Source: Eustoma russellianum
Taxonomy: Eukaryota > Streptophyta > Magnoliopsida > Gentianales > Gentianaceae
Length of the DNA: 64,000 nucleotides
Assembly: GCA_036186865.1 (NCBI GenBank)
Contig: AP025074.1
Span: forward strand, 4,156,230 to 4,220,229
Reading direction: 5' to 3'
The notes under the pieces were generated by a model. The model searched no databases, was not told the origin of the DNA, and saw nothing but the letters and a program-made list of their open reading frames with translations. The position numbers and the translations under genes are program-made. Of this stretch, positions 33,280-43,118 are shown piece after piece. Numbering within the stretch: position 1 is the first letter of the stretch; every line of letters begins with the position of its first letter.

Positions 33280-34641
33280 TGTTAGGTCCGAAATACACTC
33301 TAGAGGGGGGGGGTGAATAGAGTGTTTGGCTATTTTGTGGAATTTTCTCGTTTGCTCAACTCAAAAAGATATTCAAAATCAGAGCAAGAATGGGAGATGA
33401 GAAGTAGTGAATGAGTACACCGGATATAGAGTGGTTCGAATCGTAAATGATTCTACTCCACTACCACTTTGTTTCCAAAGTGGATTTTCAACAACTACTC
33501 TTATTATTATGAACAATAAGAACAACCACAGCAACACTTACACTAACACTTTAGTGTAAGCCACAACAACATCAACTTCTTGCTCAAAACACACTTGTGC
33601 AACTACAGCAACTACAGCTCTTAGCAAGAACAACTTCTTGCTTCCTCACAACTTCAACAAAAGTTCCCTCAAGAACTTCTCACAGTGGGTTGAAAAAATA
33701 TAGTAAGGTTCACACTATCTCACAAGTCTAAGCACAAGCAAGAGATCAAATATTTATGATTCCTCTTGTGCTTGACTCTCTTTCTCTCAATATACAATAA
33801 TGAAGATCAAAGAAAAGCTAGACAAGCTTTAAACAAATTTACAAGTATGAGAGAAATATACAACAATGGAATATGAAGCTAGATGATGTTGAAAGTGTGT
33901 AATTGCTTCATCCAAGCCTCTTCTATTTATAGACAAAGTTGACCACGTTTTTGAGGCTCACCACCAAGTCTTCATCTTCAAAAATGTCAAGATAGTGCCC
34001 AAATGGTCTTTAGCCACCCTATGGAATGATTTGTTTTTGGATAGCCACCCTAGAGAATCTTAGACATGGTTAAAATAGTCAAGGAAGCATGTAGTATGTT
34101 GGGTTAAAGTCCACAAGAATTTTGAGCAAGATTGGAAAGAGAAAACATCATAAATCTCCCTTGGATTTTGTTCCAGCGTTCAGAAAATTTGAACTCTAGG
34201 GGACATCGATCGATCGAAGTCCCTGGAAGGGAGAGATCGATGTCCTCAGAAGATTGCAGTTTTTGACACTGCCTGACATCGATCGATCGATGTCAGGGGC
34301 TAAAGTGACATCGATCGATCGATGTCACTTGGTTTAGAGATCGATGTCTCCTGATCAACATCGATTGATCGATGTCAGGGGCTGAAGTGACATCGATCGA
34401 TCGATGTCCTCTAGTTGAGAGTTCGATGCTCTCTGATTGACATCGATCGATCGATGTCAGAGGCTGAAGTGACATCGATCGATCGATGTCCCCAGCTTGA
34501 GAGATCGATGTCAACCAGTGAGTTCCAATCTCAACCATCATTGGACATAGTGTGTTTTTCCCATCTTGCATCAAATATCAAACACAAATTTAACTCATTC
34601 AAAAACATCTTTTCATCATCAAAACGTTTTACAACTTAACA
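33280..34641 (-). repeat. Outer element 5' LTR
   Basis: 1362 bp. Same layout as the 3' LTR: palindrome array at 34199-34512, TATA box at plus 33923-33932, PBS side at 33280. The palindromes here are closer to the perfect form than those in the 3' LTR. Confidence 0.95.
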
Positions 34642-34945
34642 GTTAAAATATTTCCAAAGAACTATTTGATTGTATATTATTAGCTATTCATATGAGCTCC
34701 ATTGTTGGAGAGGTTTTTGTTTGCTTGATACAGGGGAAACAGGGGCGTAGCGAATTTATGTAGCGACACTTTTTATCGTTTAGAATGTAATTTTCTTGGG
34801 GATTCAATTGAGATTTGAGAAGTTTGTTGGCCTTGGAAATGAGATTTGGATTAGAATTTATCATGGGATGTTAAGTGTTGCAGTGCTTTCAGTTTTGATA
34901 CTTGTGGAGTTGATTATCCAGGCAACTCATCGATAAAACATCTAT
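34642..34945. other. Unit 4 flank, right of the copia nest
   Basis: Continues the 3' flank of protease unit 4 that was cut at 12983, with the usual TTTGCTTGATACAGGGGAAA and CATCGATAAAACATCTATTT words. Contains CGTTTAGAATGTA, the unoccupied counterpart of the MITE site in unit 1. Confidence 0.8.
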
Positions 34946-34949
34946 TTTG

Positions 34950-35010
<61 letters not shown>
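34946..35010. repeat. (TA)n tract left of the viral fragment
   Basis: TGTGTGTGTCT followed by an unbroken TA run that reads directly into the pararetrovirus-like sequence. Confidence 0.9.
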
Positions 35011-35015
<5 letters not shown>

Positions 35016-35215
35016 AATGCCATTTGGATTAAAAAATGCACCTTCTGAATATCAAAGAATTATGAATAATATATTTATGGATTATTCTAATTTTTGCATT
35101 GTCTATATAGATGATGTATTAATATTTTCCAAATCAATAGAAGAACATTTTAAACATTTAAAAACCTTCTTTTATATAGCAAAGAAAAATGGTTTAGTAT
35201 TATCTAAAATCTAAA
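35011..35215 (+). pseudogene. Endogenous pararetrovirus RT fragment
   Basis: About 67 codons, open to a TAA at about 35212. The reading has MPFGLKNAPSEYQ and the catalytic YIDDVLIFS, then HFKHLKTFF and KKNGLVLSK. The KNAPSE-YQ and HFKHL words are typical of Caulimoviridae reverse transcriptase and differ from both copia and LINE RTs in the window. It covers only the centre of the RT domain, with no other viral gene near, so it is a non-functional relic. It lies exactly between two TA runs inside the array's microsatellite. A Ty3/gypsy RT is a less likely alternative. Confidence 0.75.
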
Positions 35216-35222
35216 ATGTCTT

Positions 35223-35270
<48 letters not shown>

Positions 35271-35457
35271 CATGCATATATATGTACATATATAAATGTG
35301 TGTGTGTATATATATGTGTGTGCATATAAATGTATATGTATACATGCATACATGGATATATATGTATATATATAAATGTGTGTATACATATATATGTGTG
35401 TTTTATATATATATGTACGCTTATATATGTACACACACATACACACACACACATATA

Positions 35458-35493
<36 letters not shown>

Positions 35494-35500
35494 TAATGAT
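35216..35500. repeat. Compound microsatellite, array unit 5
   Basis: A TA run (about 35226-35267) is followed by the CATGCATATATATGTACATA words, TG runs, CA runs and a final GTAT run (35466-35494), the same general layout as the other units. Confidence 0.85.
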
Positions 35501-35505
35501 GTGCA

Positions 35506-36169
35506 TCGTGTAGACTTTCATTGGAGAAGGAAAGATGTGTTCACTCCAATACAGGATCAAGGAAAATGCAACTCCTGTTACGCCTTTACAGCAGCCTGCA
35601 CACTATAATTTGTATAGAAGAGGAAAGATGACGTGTTTGAACAACTTAGTGCTAAGGAGTTAGTTTTTAACCAAGAGTTTTATGAATTTTGGATGTTCTG
35701 GAGGAAGGGTAGACAGATGCTATAATTGTGCGATAAAAACTGGGATATCTCTAGAACAAAACAATCCGTATTATCCGAGGGATGATTCATGTGATCCCTT
35801 GAAGAGAAATCCAGTCATGGGTACCCTTGACCATGGATATGACATCCTATTAAGCAGTAATTTTGGACAGGTGTATGAATGCAGGAAAGCGATAATAGAC
35901 GCCCTTCATCAACAACCTGTTATTGTAGATTTGGTTTCTATGAGCACGAAACCGTTAACTGGCATATGCGTAATGGTTAAATGGACACCTCTACCACGTT
36001 GTCTAGTAGGTCTTCATGCAATAGTAATCATTGGAGCCACTGTGTTCAAAGGTGAAAAGGTATGGATCATACGCAACTCTTAGAGAGAGACTTAAGGCTA
36101 CGGAGGTTATGGATACATGACGAGATCGCTCACCCGTCTGTTCCTACTGATATGATTTTCCATCATTAA
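35506..36169 (+). pseudogene. Papain-like cysteine protease last exon, unit 5
   Basis: Retains KCNSCYAFTAACTL with the catalytic Cys, LHAIVIIGA with His, and RNS before a stop. Damage: TAA after CTL (about 35606), a frameshift near 35665, TAG after IIRNS, TAA in RET-GYGG, and a stop in the last segment. The splice acceptor is lost (GTGCAT instead of GTGCAG). The last member of the array. Confidence 0.87.
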
Positions 36170-36560
36170 GTAAATATGGTTGTATAGTTGGATTTAGGTA
36201 AAAGTTGGCAAAAGTTCTACACATCAATCTACGAGGATATGATAGTTTAGTCAGTAGTTAAAACATTTCCGAAGAACTATTTGATTGTATGTTATTAGCT
36301 GTTCATTTGAACTCAATTGTTGGAGAGATTTTTGTTTTCTTGATACAGGGGAAACATGGGCGTAGCGATTTTATATAGCTGCACTTTTTATCGTTTATAG
36401 TGTAGTTTTCTTGGGGATTCAATTGAGATTTGAGAAGTTTGTTGGCCTTGGAAATGATATTTGGATTAGGATTTTGTATGGGATGTTAAGCTTGGTGATG
36501 CTTTCGGTTTTGATACTTCTGGAGTTGATTATCCAGGCAGTTCATTGATAAAATATCTAT
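36170..36560. other. 3' flank of array unit 5
   Basis: Collinear with the flanks of units 1, 2 and 4, with TTTTCTTGATACAGGGGAAA and a GTTCATTGATAAAATATC end. No insertion and no coding content. Confidence 0.75.
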
Positions 36561-36768
36561 TTTGTGTGTGTGTATATATGTATATTGTATACGTGCATAT
36601 ATATATATATGTACATATATAAATGTGTATACATATATATATGTATATATACACACATGTACATATACGTATATGTATGCATATACATATAGACATATAT
36701 ATATATATATGTGTGTGTTTGTGCGCGCATGCGTGTGTGTAGACATACACACATATATATCAAGTTAG
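36561..36768. repeat. Terminal microsatellite of the array
   Basis: TG, TA and CATATACGTATATGTATG words, with GTGCGCGCATGCGTGTGTG at about 36720. No protease exon follows, so this is the right boundary of the array. Confidence 0.85.
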
Positions 36769-37379
36769 AAAATAAATTATGATATGCTATAACGATATAC
36801 TTACACTAAATAGTTAATAAAAATGAGAAATAAAATTATAAAAAATAGATAGTTACACTCTATCTATAAGTTTAAGAGTAATTGTAATTAGTATTTATAA
36901 CTATCGGATTAGCATCCCATGTCAATAACGTTGATGTCTGTCACAAAAATTCATAAGATTGATAGTGGAGATTAAATTTATGAAGAAGTCGTACTTCAAC
37001 GAACTAGCGTGCTTTCATTTTATGGTGTGTCATTTATCTGTCATTCGGTAAATAAATAAAAAAATAATACAATAAAAGCATACCTAGAAATAACTCCTTT
37101 TTATTTATCAACAACTATTTTGTAGATTTCTCGAGGGCCTCCAGGCCATAACTAACAGGCCTACGAAACGCCGATTCTCTATAAGTCACGAAATTGCACT
37201 TCCTATGGGAACTCAGTCTTATTATAAGTATGACTTCTTTGATACCTATCTGCATTGATTTCTGAAGGTGAATACAATTAAGTATTCTTTGATATAAATC
37301 GCTTCTCATTCCCAGCCCTATATTCTTTTTCTCTACCTTTTTGGCAAGAAGATGTAGCAGCTTGTCTGCTAATTCTCAC
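36769..37379. other. AT-rich spacer
   Basis: No gene, repeat family or element end recognised. Confidence 0.5.
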
Positions 37380-37932
37380 CCAACAGTTTTTTTTAAGTTT
37401 TTTTTTAGTTGGTTGTGTGCAATGGTAATGGTTATCGGTGAAGATAGAAATGAAATAGATGAAAACGGTGAGGAAACAATAGATGAAGCTAAAATAGACA
37501 AAAATGCAACAGAAACAGTAAATCCACACGAAGAGAACGAGCAAAGCATAGGTGAGAGCAGATTTACAAGCGAAGGCCGAGGAGATGCACTTGATCCTTC
37601 ATGGAAAGCATCTGTTTTAGGGTGTCGATGTTTATATTGACGCTAACAATTATAATGGAGAAGATGCATTTGATCTTCCATGGCAAACATCTATTAGGGG
37701 TGTCGATGTTTATATTGACGCTAAAAATTATAATGGTAGAGATGCACTTGGTCCTCTCTTACAAACATATGATCGCTACTCGTGTCACACGAGTAGTAGC
37801 CATGTTTATAATGACGCTAATGTACCGAGCAATGCACCATACTACAATAATCACCATGTTTGCAGAAGACGGTTGCAGCATCCTACTCGACCGATGGGAT
37901 TAATGGAAGATAAACTTCAAGATGATCAATAA
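37380..37932 (+). pseudogene. ASG1-like family fragment with repeated YIDANNYNG module
   Basis: An acidic stretch (GEDRNEIDENGEETIDEAKI) leads into two copies of a module ending DVYIDA(N/K)NYNG(E/R)DA and a third partial one, then SNAPYYNNHH, a basic RRRLQHPTRPMG segment and TAA at 37930-37932. The first copy is out of frame with the second by one base near 37618. The module matches exon 1 of the ASG1-like copies (YIYRDANNYNGE), and SNAPYYNN matches SDAPYYNN near the end of copy B. It may be a displaced part of copy A or a separate paralogue. No splice boundaries could be fixed. Confidence 0.5.
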
Positions 37933-38300
37933 TTTGCATCCAACAAGAAACCATAGAGGAAACCCATTAGTTTAGCATGTCTATAAACAAATAAATTGTA
38001 CATATCAATTGATCTGGCAGTTTGAATCTATCTGCAGATTAGAAAATAGCATTATTGGATATATTAGAGTTCTATACTTGCATAGTGAGGTAGATTAAAT
38101 TTCTTTCATCCCCACACCCACCCCCACCCCACCTCCTGTCCAATACTTTATTCAAAAAAAATAAATGTTTTGTACCATGTTTTCCATTGCTTTCTTCACC
38201 CTTTCTTGATGCATAAAACAGAATGGCTCAGCAGACATTTATTTTTTTTCTCAGAAACAAAAAAGAATACATAATTAATCACTTTTTTATGTTCATTTTT
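37933..38300. other. AT-rich spacer
   Basis: Nothing recognised apart from a short C-rich run (about 38108-38136). Confidence 0.5.
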
Positions 38301-38309
38301 TTAGTAAAC

Positions 38310-38545
38310 ATGCTCCATCCATTAACAAGGAGCCTTACAAAACCCTAATAATGACTAGAACCTTACAAAGCCTACATATCAGATATTCCAACAACAAAGA
38401 GCCTATTTCCATAACCAGGAGCCTTACAAAACCCTAATAATAAATAGAATCTTACAAAACTCACATATCAGATATTCCAATAACTAAGATCCTTACAAAA
38501 CCCTAATAGTGACTAGAGCCTTACAAAACCCACGTATCATATACT
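38310..38545. repeat. Tandem repeat, about three copies
   Basis: Units contain AGCCTTACAAAACCCTAATA, GACTAGAACCTTACAAA and CATATCAGATATTCCAA, repeated at about 38328, 38420 and 38490. Contains CCCTAAT-type words but is not telomeric. Confidence 0.8.
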
Positions 38546-38826
38546 AGACTTATAAAAACATTTACTACACGCCAAAAGGCCTAGAAAGTATATACTCCTC
38601 TAGTTAAATCAATACAACGTATAAATGCAATCCGACCTTCTTTTGAGCTGAGCCTTTTGTCTTCCTCCAACTCAGATAATAGTGCCTTGCAATCTTCCAC
38701 GCGCGGTAATCAACCATAATAAAAATCGATTTGCAGTCGCCGGTGGAAATCGCCGGAAAATTTATGCAAGCATAATGTCCCGTCACTTTTAACTGCATAG
38801 ATGAATTGCGATGCGAGAGTTACTAG
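38546..38826. other. Spacer before the third copia element
   Basis: No gene recognised. It ends with ACTAG (38822-38826), the target duplication of the element that follows. Confidence 0.5.
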
Positions 38827-40309
38827 TGTTAGGTCTCTTAGAACACACTAGAAAGGGAAGTTGAATAATATGTTCACCAAGTATGGATATTTTATGGATA
38901 TTTTTTGTTTTGGAGTGCAACCAATACTCTTTAGAAAGAATAATGACTTGCAAGAAAGTAAAGAACACAAGTATGTATAGAGGTTCAAGTCAAATGACTC
39001 TACTCCTCTACCTTCTTGATTTTTCACAAGAAGGATTTTGAAAAGGGGATTGTTATTTCAATGGGGGAAACAACAATCAAAAACAAAATCCAAACAATGA
39101 ACAACTAGGCAACACGCCTAGACCACAACCGAGAGATCTAACCCTTTGAAGTCTAGCCTCCAAAGATCTTCTTTGCCCCCAAAGAAATCTTGTAGGGAGA
39201 ATAGTGCACCAAAACACTATCAACTAACCCTTCAAAGTCTAGAAAACTCAAACAAGAAGCACCTTTGCTTCTTGACCAACAGTATACACAATCTCTCACA
39301 ATATTAACTCACCAAGAAGAAGACTCTTCTTCTTCTTACAGAAATCACTCTCAACAATAAAGTCAAATGTACAATGTTTACAAGTATCTTGAGAGCTTGA
39401 GCTTGAGAGAAAATCTGAGAGCATAAAATGTAGAAAGTTGGAGAAGAAGAGAAGAAACCCTTCTTTTTATCAATCTTGAAAAACTTCCCGTTTGAAACCC
39501 TCTGCATAGACAATAATGGGTTTTGGCATCTTGTGTTGGTGTGTCCTCATCATTGGAGATCTCCCTTTGGCATGTAGCAACATTCTTGGAGAGATTTCAA
39601 AAAGAATGCCAAGAAAAGAATCTGAAATCTTTAGTAGAGAGGAAGTACCTGTGAAAATATCACTAAAAGAGGAGGGTACAAAGAGTCAATTGATGTTAAA
39701 AAGTGAAGTATAAGACCTTTGTAACGTTGGTCACATGAAGCGCCTAATGTGCTTAAAGCACAGGCGCTCGAAGTGACATAGAGCGCTTAATGTGAAAATG
39801 AACTGTCGTTCGAAGTCACATTAAGCGCCTTAAGTGGGCTGCTGAAGGCGTTCGAAGTCACATGAAGCGCTTAATGTTACCCTTCATGCTTGTTCGAACT
39901 AAATCTGACATTTCCTCAGAAAAAGTACTTGGGTGTACGTGCCCATTCAGAGGAAAAGTACATTTGACTTGGTGCACTACTTGAAGCGCCTAATGTAGGC
40001 ATTCGAAGTGTTCGCACTTTTTATCAGAGCACATGAAGCGTCTAATGTAGGCGTTCGAAGTGTTCTGACTTCCATACACTTCACATGAAGCGCCTAATAT
40101 AGGCGTTCGAAGTGTACGCACATCCAGACACTTCACATGAGGCGCCTAATGTAGGTGTTCGAAGTGTACTGGATTCCACCAAGGCACATTAAGGATCTAA
40201 AGTGAGTGTTCGAAGTATACTGACTTCCAACACACAACATGAAGCGCCTAATCTATCGTTCGAAGTACCAAACTTGTGCAAATCATCAAAATTTTAACGT
40301 ATTCTAACA
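38827..40309 (-). repeat. 3' LTR of the third copia element
   Basis: 1483 bp. Positions 39738-40275 (U3 on the minus strand) hold about ten repeats built on GAAGCGCCTAATGTAGGCG followed by TTCGAAGTG. A PPT (AAAAAGAGGGAGAA on the minus strand) touches its right edge. C-rich runs at 40363 and 40379 resemble further PPTs. Confidence 0.9.
39738..40275. repeat. AGCGCCTAATGT/TTCGAA repeat array in U3
   Basis: About ten units, each a GCGCCTAATGT half and a (G)CGTTCGAAGTG half, spaced roughly 45-60 nt and often separated by ACTTCCA or CACTTCACATG. TTCGAA is itself palindromic. The remnant right LTR keeps about six units at 45306-45615. Confidence 0.88.
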
Positions 40310-40523
40310 TTCTCCCTCTTTTTGATGATTTCACAACATGCATAACTTATCAAAGTTAGCTCCCCCTCAACTTGTGCTCCCCCTCACTAGGTGCAAGAAA
40401 AAAAACTTGGAAAGAACAAGGTGATGAAGCAATTTACTAAACACCATCAAATAGAAAAAAAACAAGTTAAATTTTCTTGCAATCAAAAACTGAAATTTTC
40501 ACATAGTAACAACACAAAAAAAA

Positions 40524-42454
40524 TTACATAGCACCACCACTTGGTGGTGTGAACCCACTGAAGCCAAAACCACCACTAGTAGCAAAGTCAGTGAATCCAC
40601 TCATGGATTCTCCAATATCTCCAGAGCCACCAGCATCACCATCACCACCACCGCTAGCACCAGCACCACCACTTTCTCCCTCTAAATCATCAAAATTAGG
40701 GGGAAGAGCCCATGACTGACCTGCATGAATGCATTCATGCGTAGTTCATTTCGCACATGCCGAGCTTCATGCTCAGCATCACAAAGATGCAACTGTTGAA
40801 CAGTCTGTTCAAGAGCGACAATTCGTGATAGCAACTCAGATGAATTGCTACCACCAGCATCTTCTTGAGGTCCCTCATCGACCTCGTCATCAACATCAGG
40901 AATGGTAGTGGCCTTCCGTTTCTATGAATCAATGGCTTGGGCGATATTGTAGTGATCATAGACGTCAGTTTTTGCAACTTGGGTCAATTCACCTTCAGAA
41001 ATTTCAATACCTTTTGACTTTAACAAGATTGTGATAATATTTGCAAAAGGTAAGGCTTTGGACCCTTTTCGGAGAGCTGGAAACATGACTTCTAAAAAGA
41101 TCCAGGCAAGATTCAACTGGGTCAGATGTTTGATACGATAAGTAACATAGAAATCCATATTGCTTGGATTTCTAGTAGACTTACCGTTTACGCAATAGGT
41201 GACCACAACAAGTAGAATGCGATCCACCAATGGCATATTCTGAGTCTTCTTTGAGGGAAAATACCCCAGATCAAATTTTACGTCCTGCTCACAGACGCCG
41301 TATTTGCTACTCCAGTCAAATACGGAGAAGTCACTTAATCCCTCGTTCTGAATTCTCAGAACTTCGCAGATATCAGGGACAGTGAAGCTGAGAGGAGTGC
41401 CGTCAATAACAGTGTTAAGGGAAAAAGGTTGAGGCTCAGATTGTGGAGTGACCCACATGTTTGAATAGAACGGTCTGTTGTGCTCGCGTGAAAATTTTTG
41501 CATATCAAGACTATACCAAAGAGAGATCCATCCTTGATGTTCCATCAAAGGGACGCTTTCAAAGGCATTGCTATTCTCAGGGAGATTACTGAGATTAAGC
41601 AATTTCAGAGGGATGATGGGACGATTGTTTGTGACCCATTCTTGAAACAGCATATTGGAGTAGAAGGAAACATATACTCCTTTGTCAATGTGACGTGGTG
41701 GTTTTTTTATTTCTGGGTCGAATTTCTTTAACCAAGGAAAATTTTCCTTGGTGAGCCCTTCACGAATAGATTTGATTTCATTTGGTTCCGAAATCCCATG
41801 CCTATGTCAAGCGGAGACAGACAACGGCGTCGGTCAGAGCAATTGAAAGCCTCATTGTAGAGGGAAACAGGAGTAAAGGCATGCCCAAATTGACTTGGGA
41901 TGAGCAGATAAGGTACGACTTACTAGATTTACACCTCTCTGAGGACATGGTCCAGGATAGGAGTTCATGGAGACATAAGATTAAGGTTAACGAGGTATAG
42001 GTCATATATATGGACACTTTAGAGTATATTTGGGGACATAGATAGGTGTAGGCACTATCTACGATTTATATTAACTTTTCACTTGGTTGCGTATGTTATA
42101 CCGTTGTTTTACATTACATGTACATATATAAGTGCTGTGTATTTTAATATCGAAATGCCTTTCTTTGTATTTCTTGAATCTACTCACTAACACACTAGCA
42201 CAACATATCGCTATTATCATGTCATTTATGCAGGTAGAGCCGGAGGTCTCACTGGAAGCATACTCTCTATCCCTTAGGATAGAGGTATTGTTTGCCTACA
42301 ACTTACCCTCTCCAGACCCTAACGATAGCTTTTGCTGTCGTTGGAATATACTGGGTTTGGATGATGATGATGATGATGGTTTCGAAATCCCATGCCCAGC
42401 AGTTTGCTTGCGTTTTTGACTGCAAGGGCGTTTTGAGGGGCCTGCAGAAGCCAT
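40524..42454 (-). pseudogene. ORFX of the third element, split by an RTE insertion
   Basis: Starts at ATG 42454 with MASAGPSKRPCSQKRKQ. It is interrupted at 42395-41802 by an RTE LINE and resumes with LTKENFPWLKK. The core shares FYSNMWV, LNTVIDG, DLGYFPSKK, NMPLVDRILLVVVTYCVNGKS and SKALPFANII with the outer element's ORFX. TAG at 40922-40924 precedes a KRKATTIP basic patch and a coiled-coil stretch (SRIVALEQTVQQLHL). A frameshift leads to a Gly/Phe-rich tail (GGFGFSGFTPPSGGAM) ending at TAA 40524-40526. Role unknown; the position matches the envelope-like gene of SIRE elements. Confidence 0.78.
41786..42395 (+). mobile_element. 5'-truncated RTE-type LINE with TSD
   Basis: The body 41802-42379 is flanked by TTCCGAAATCCCATGC (41786-41801) and TTTCGAAATCCCATGC (42380-42395), a 16-nt duplication with one mismatch. 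The 5' end encodes the C-terminus of an RTE reverse transcriptase (GMPKLTWDEQIRYDLLDLHL, then SEDMVQDRSSWRHKI), ending in TAG at about 41998. The 3' end is a (GAT)n run, typical of RTE-clade elements that end in short tandem repeats instead of poly(A). It lies in ORFX, opposite to its strand. Confidence 0.88.
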
Positions 42455-43118
42455 TTTAGTGGTGTATGTGAGCAAAGTTGAGAAAAGAGGAAATGGGGAA
42501 GATTTGCAGGGGAGACTGGAAGTGAGAGGAAGAAGAAGGAAGGATTGAAATTATAAAGGGACAGAAGGAAGATGAAGAGTATAGTGGAGTAATGGAGGAA
42601 AGAGTGAGATAATGGGAGAGAGGGATAAGTGGGAGAGAGACTTGGGGAAGAAGAAGGAAAAGAAGTGAATGGGGAAGAGGAATCTGTCAAACGTGGGAAA
42701 GAGGGAAAAGAGAAAAACAACGGCAAGCAATTTATGATGGTTGAACGGCGCGAAAACTGAAGAGACGGCGGAAAAAACAGTGAAGAAATAGGGTTTAGGC
42801 GCCTAATGCCACTTCGAATGACTTCACAAAATAGGATGAAGTGCTTAAAGTAACATTGAACGGTTGTGGCGATGCAGATTGAGCGCTTAATGTCACTTTG
42901 AACAAGTGAACTCAATCAGATAAAGCGCTTAATCCTACATCGAACGCTTGTGCAAGGCAACATAAAGCGCCTGATGTCACTTCGAACGAGTGACATCCTT
43001 TACATCAGGCGCCTGATGTGACATCAAACGCCTGAAGTAAATGAGATGAAGCGCCTTATGTATACTGACCTTGAAAATTTTTTAAAATTTTCTTGCTCGA
43101 AACTCAATATGGGTTTTA
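42455..43118 (-). promoter_or_regulatory. Pol-ORFX spacer with LTR-type repeats, third element
   Basis: On the minus strand, seven variants of the U3 repeat (plus 42797-43055, such as AGCGCCTGATGTCACTTCG) are followed by about 330 nt of pyrimidine-rich leader before the ORFX ATG. The leader includes a weak TATA-like TTTATAATTT (plus about 42550-42560) and several TTCTTC/CCTCTT patches. The arrangement parallels the outer element's spacer. Promoter role inferred. Confidence 0.55.

Larger units (their letters stand above)
12984..34641 (-). mobile_element. Outer SIRE-type Ty1/copia element, with nested insertion
   Basis: LTRs are 12984-14343 (3' LTR) and 33280-34641 (5' LTR), beginning TGTTAGG and ending TTAACA, with the 5-bp target duplication GTTAA at 12979-12983 and 34642-34646. 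Without the inner element the length is about 10.1 kb. Minus-strand order: 5' LTR, PBS, gag, pol (protease, integrase, RT, RNase H), a spacer with palindromes, ORFX, repeats, PPT, 3' LTR. About 23 differences between the LTRs by eye (about 1.7%). Pol is split by the inner element, which shares the same orientation. Gag, pol and ORFX each carry stops or frameshifts. Confidence 0.95.

Noticed and set aside
38310..38545. CCCTAAT-containing repeats as interstitial telomere sequence.
   Set aside because: The unit is about 70-90 nt and the CCCTAA word occurs once per unit, not as tandem heptamers.
40735..40977. A minus-strand frame downstream of the ORFX core.
   Set aside because: The frame continuing ORFX after its TAG gives the coiled-coil reading; this one is the shifted shadow.
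42319..42915. A Ser/Phe/Pro-rich frame with a His run on the minus strand.
   Set aside because: The His run is the GAT repeat of the RTE tail, and the rest is the pyrimidine-rich leader before ORFX.
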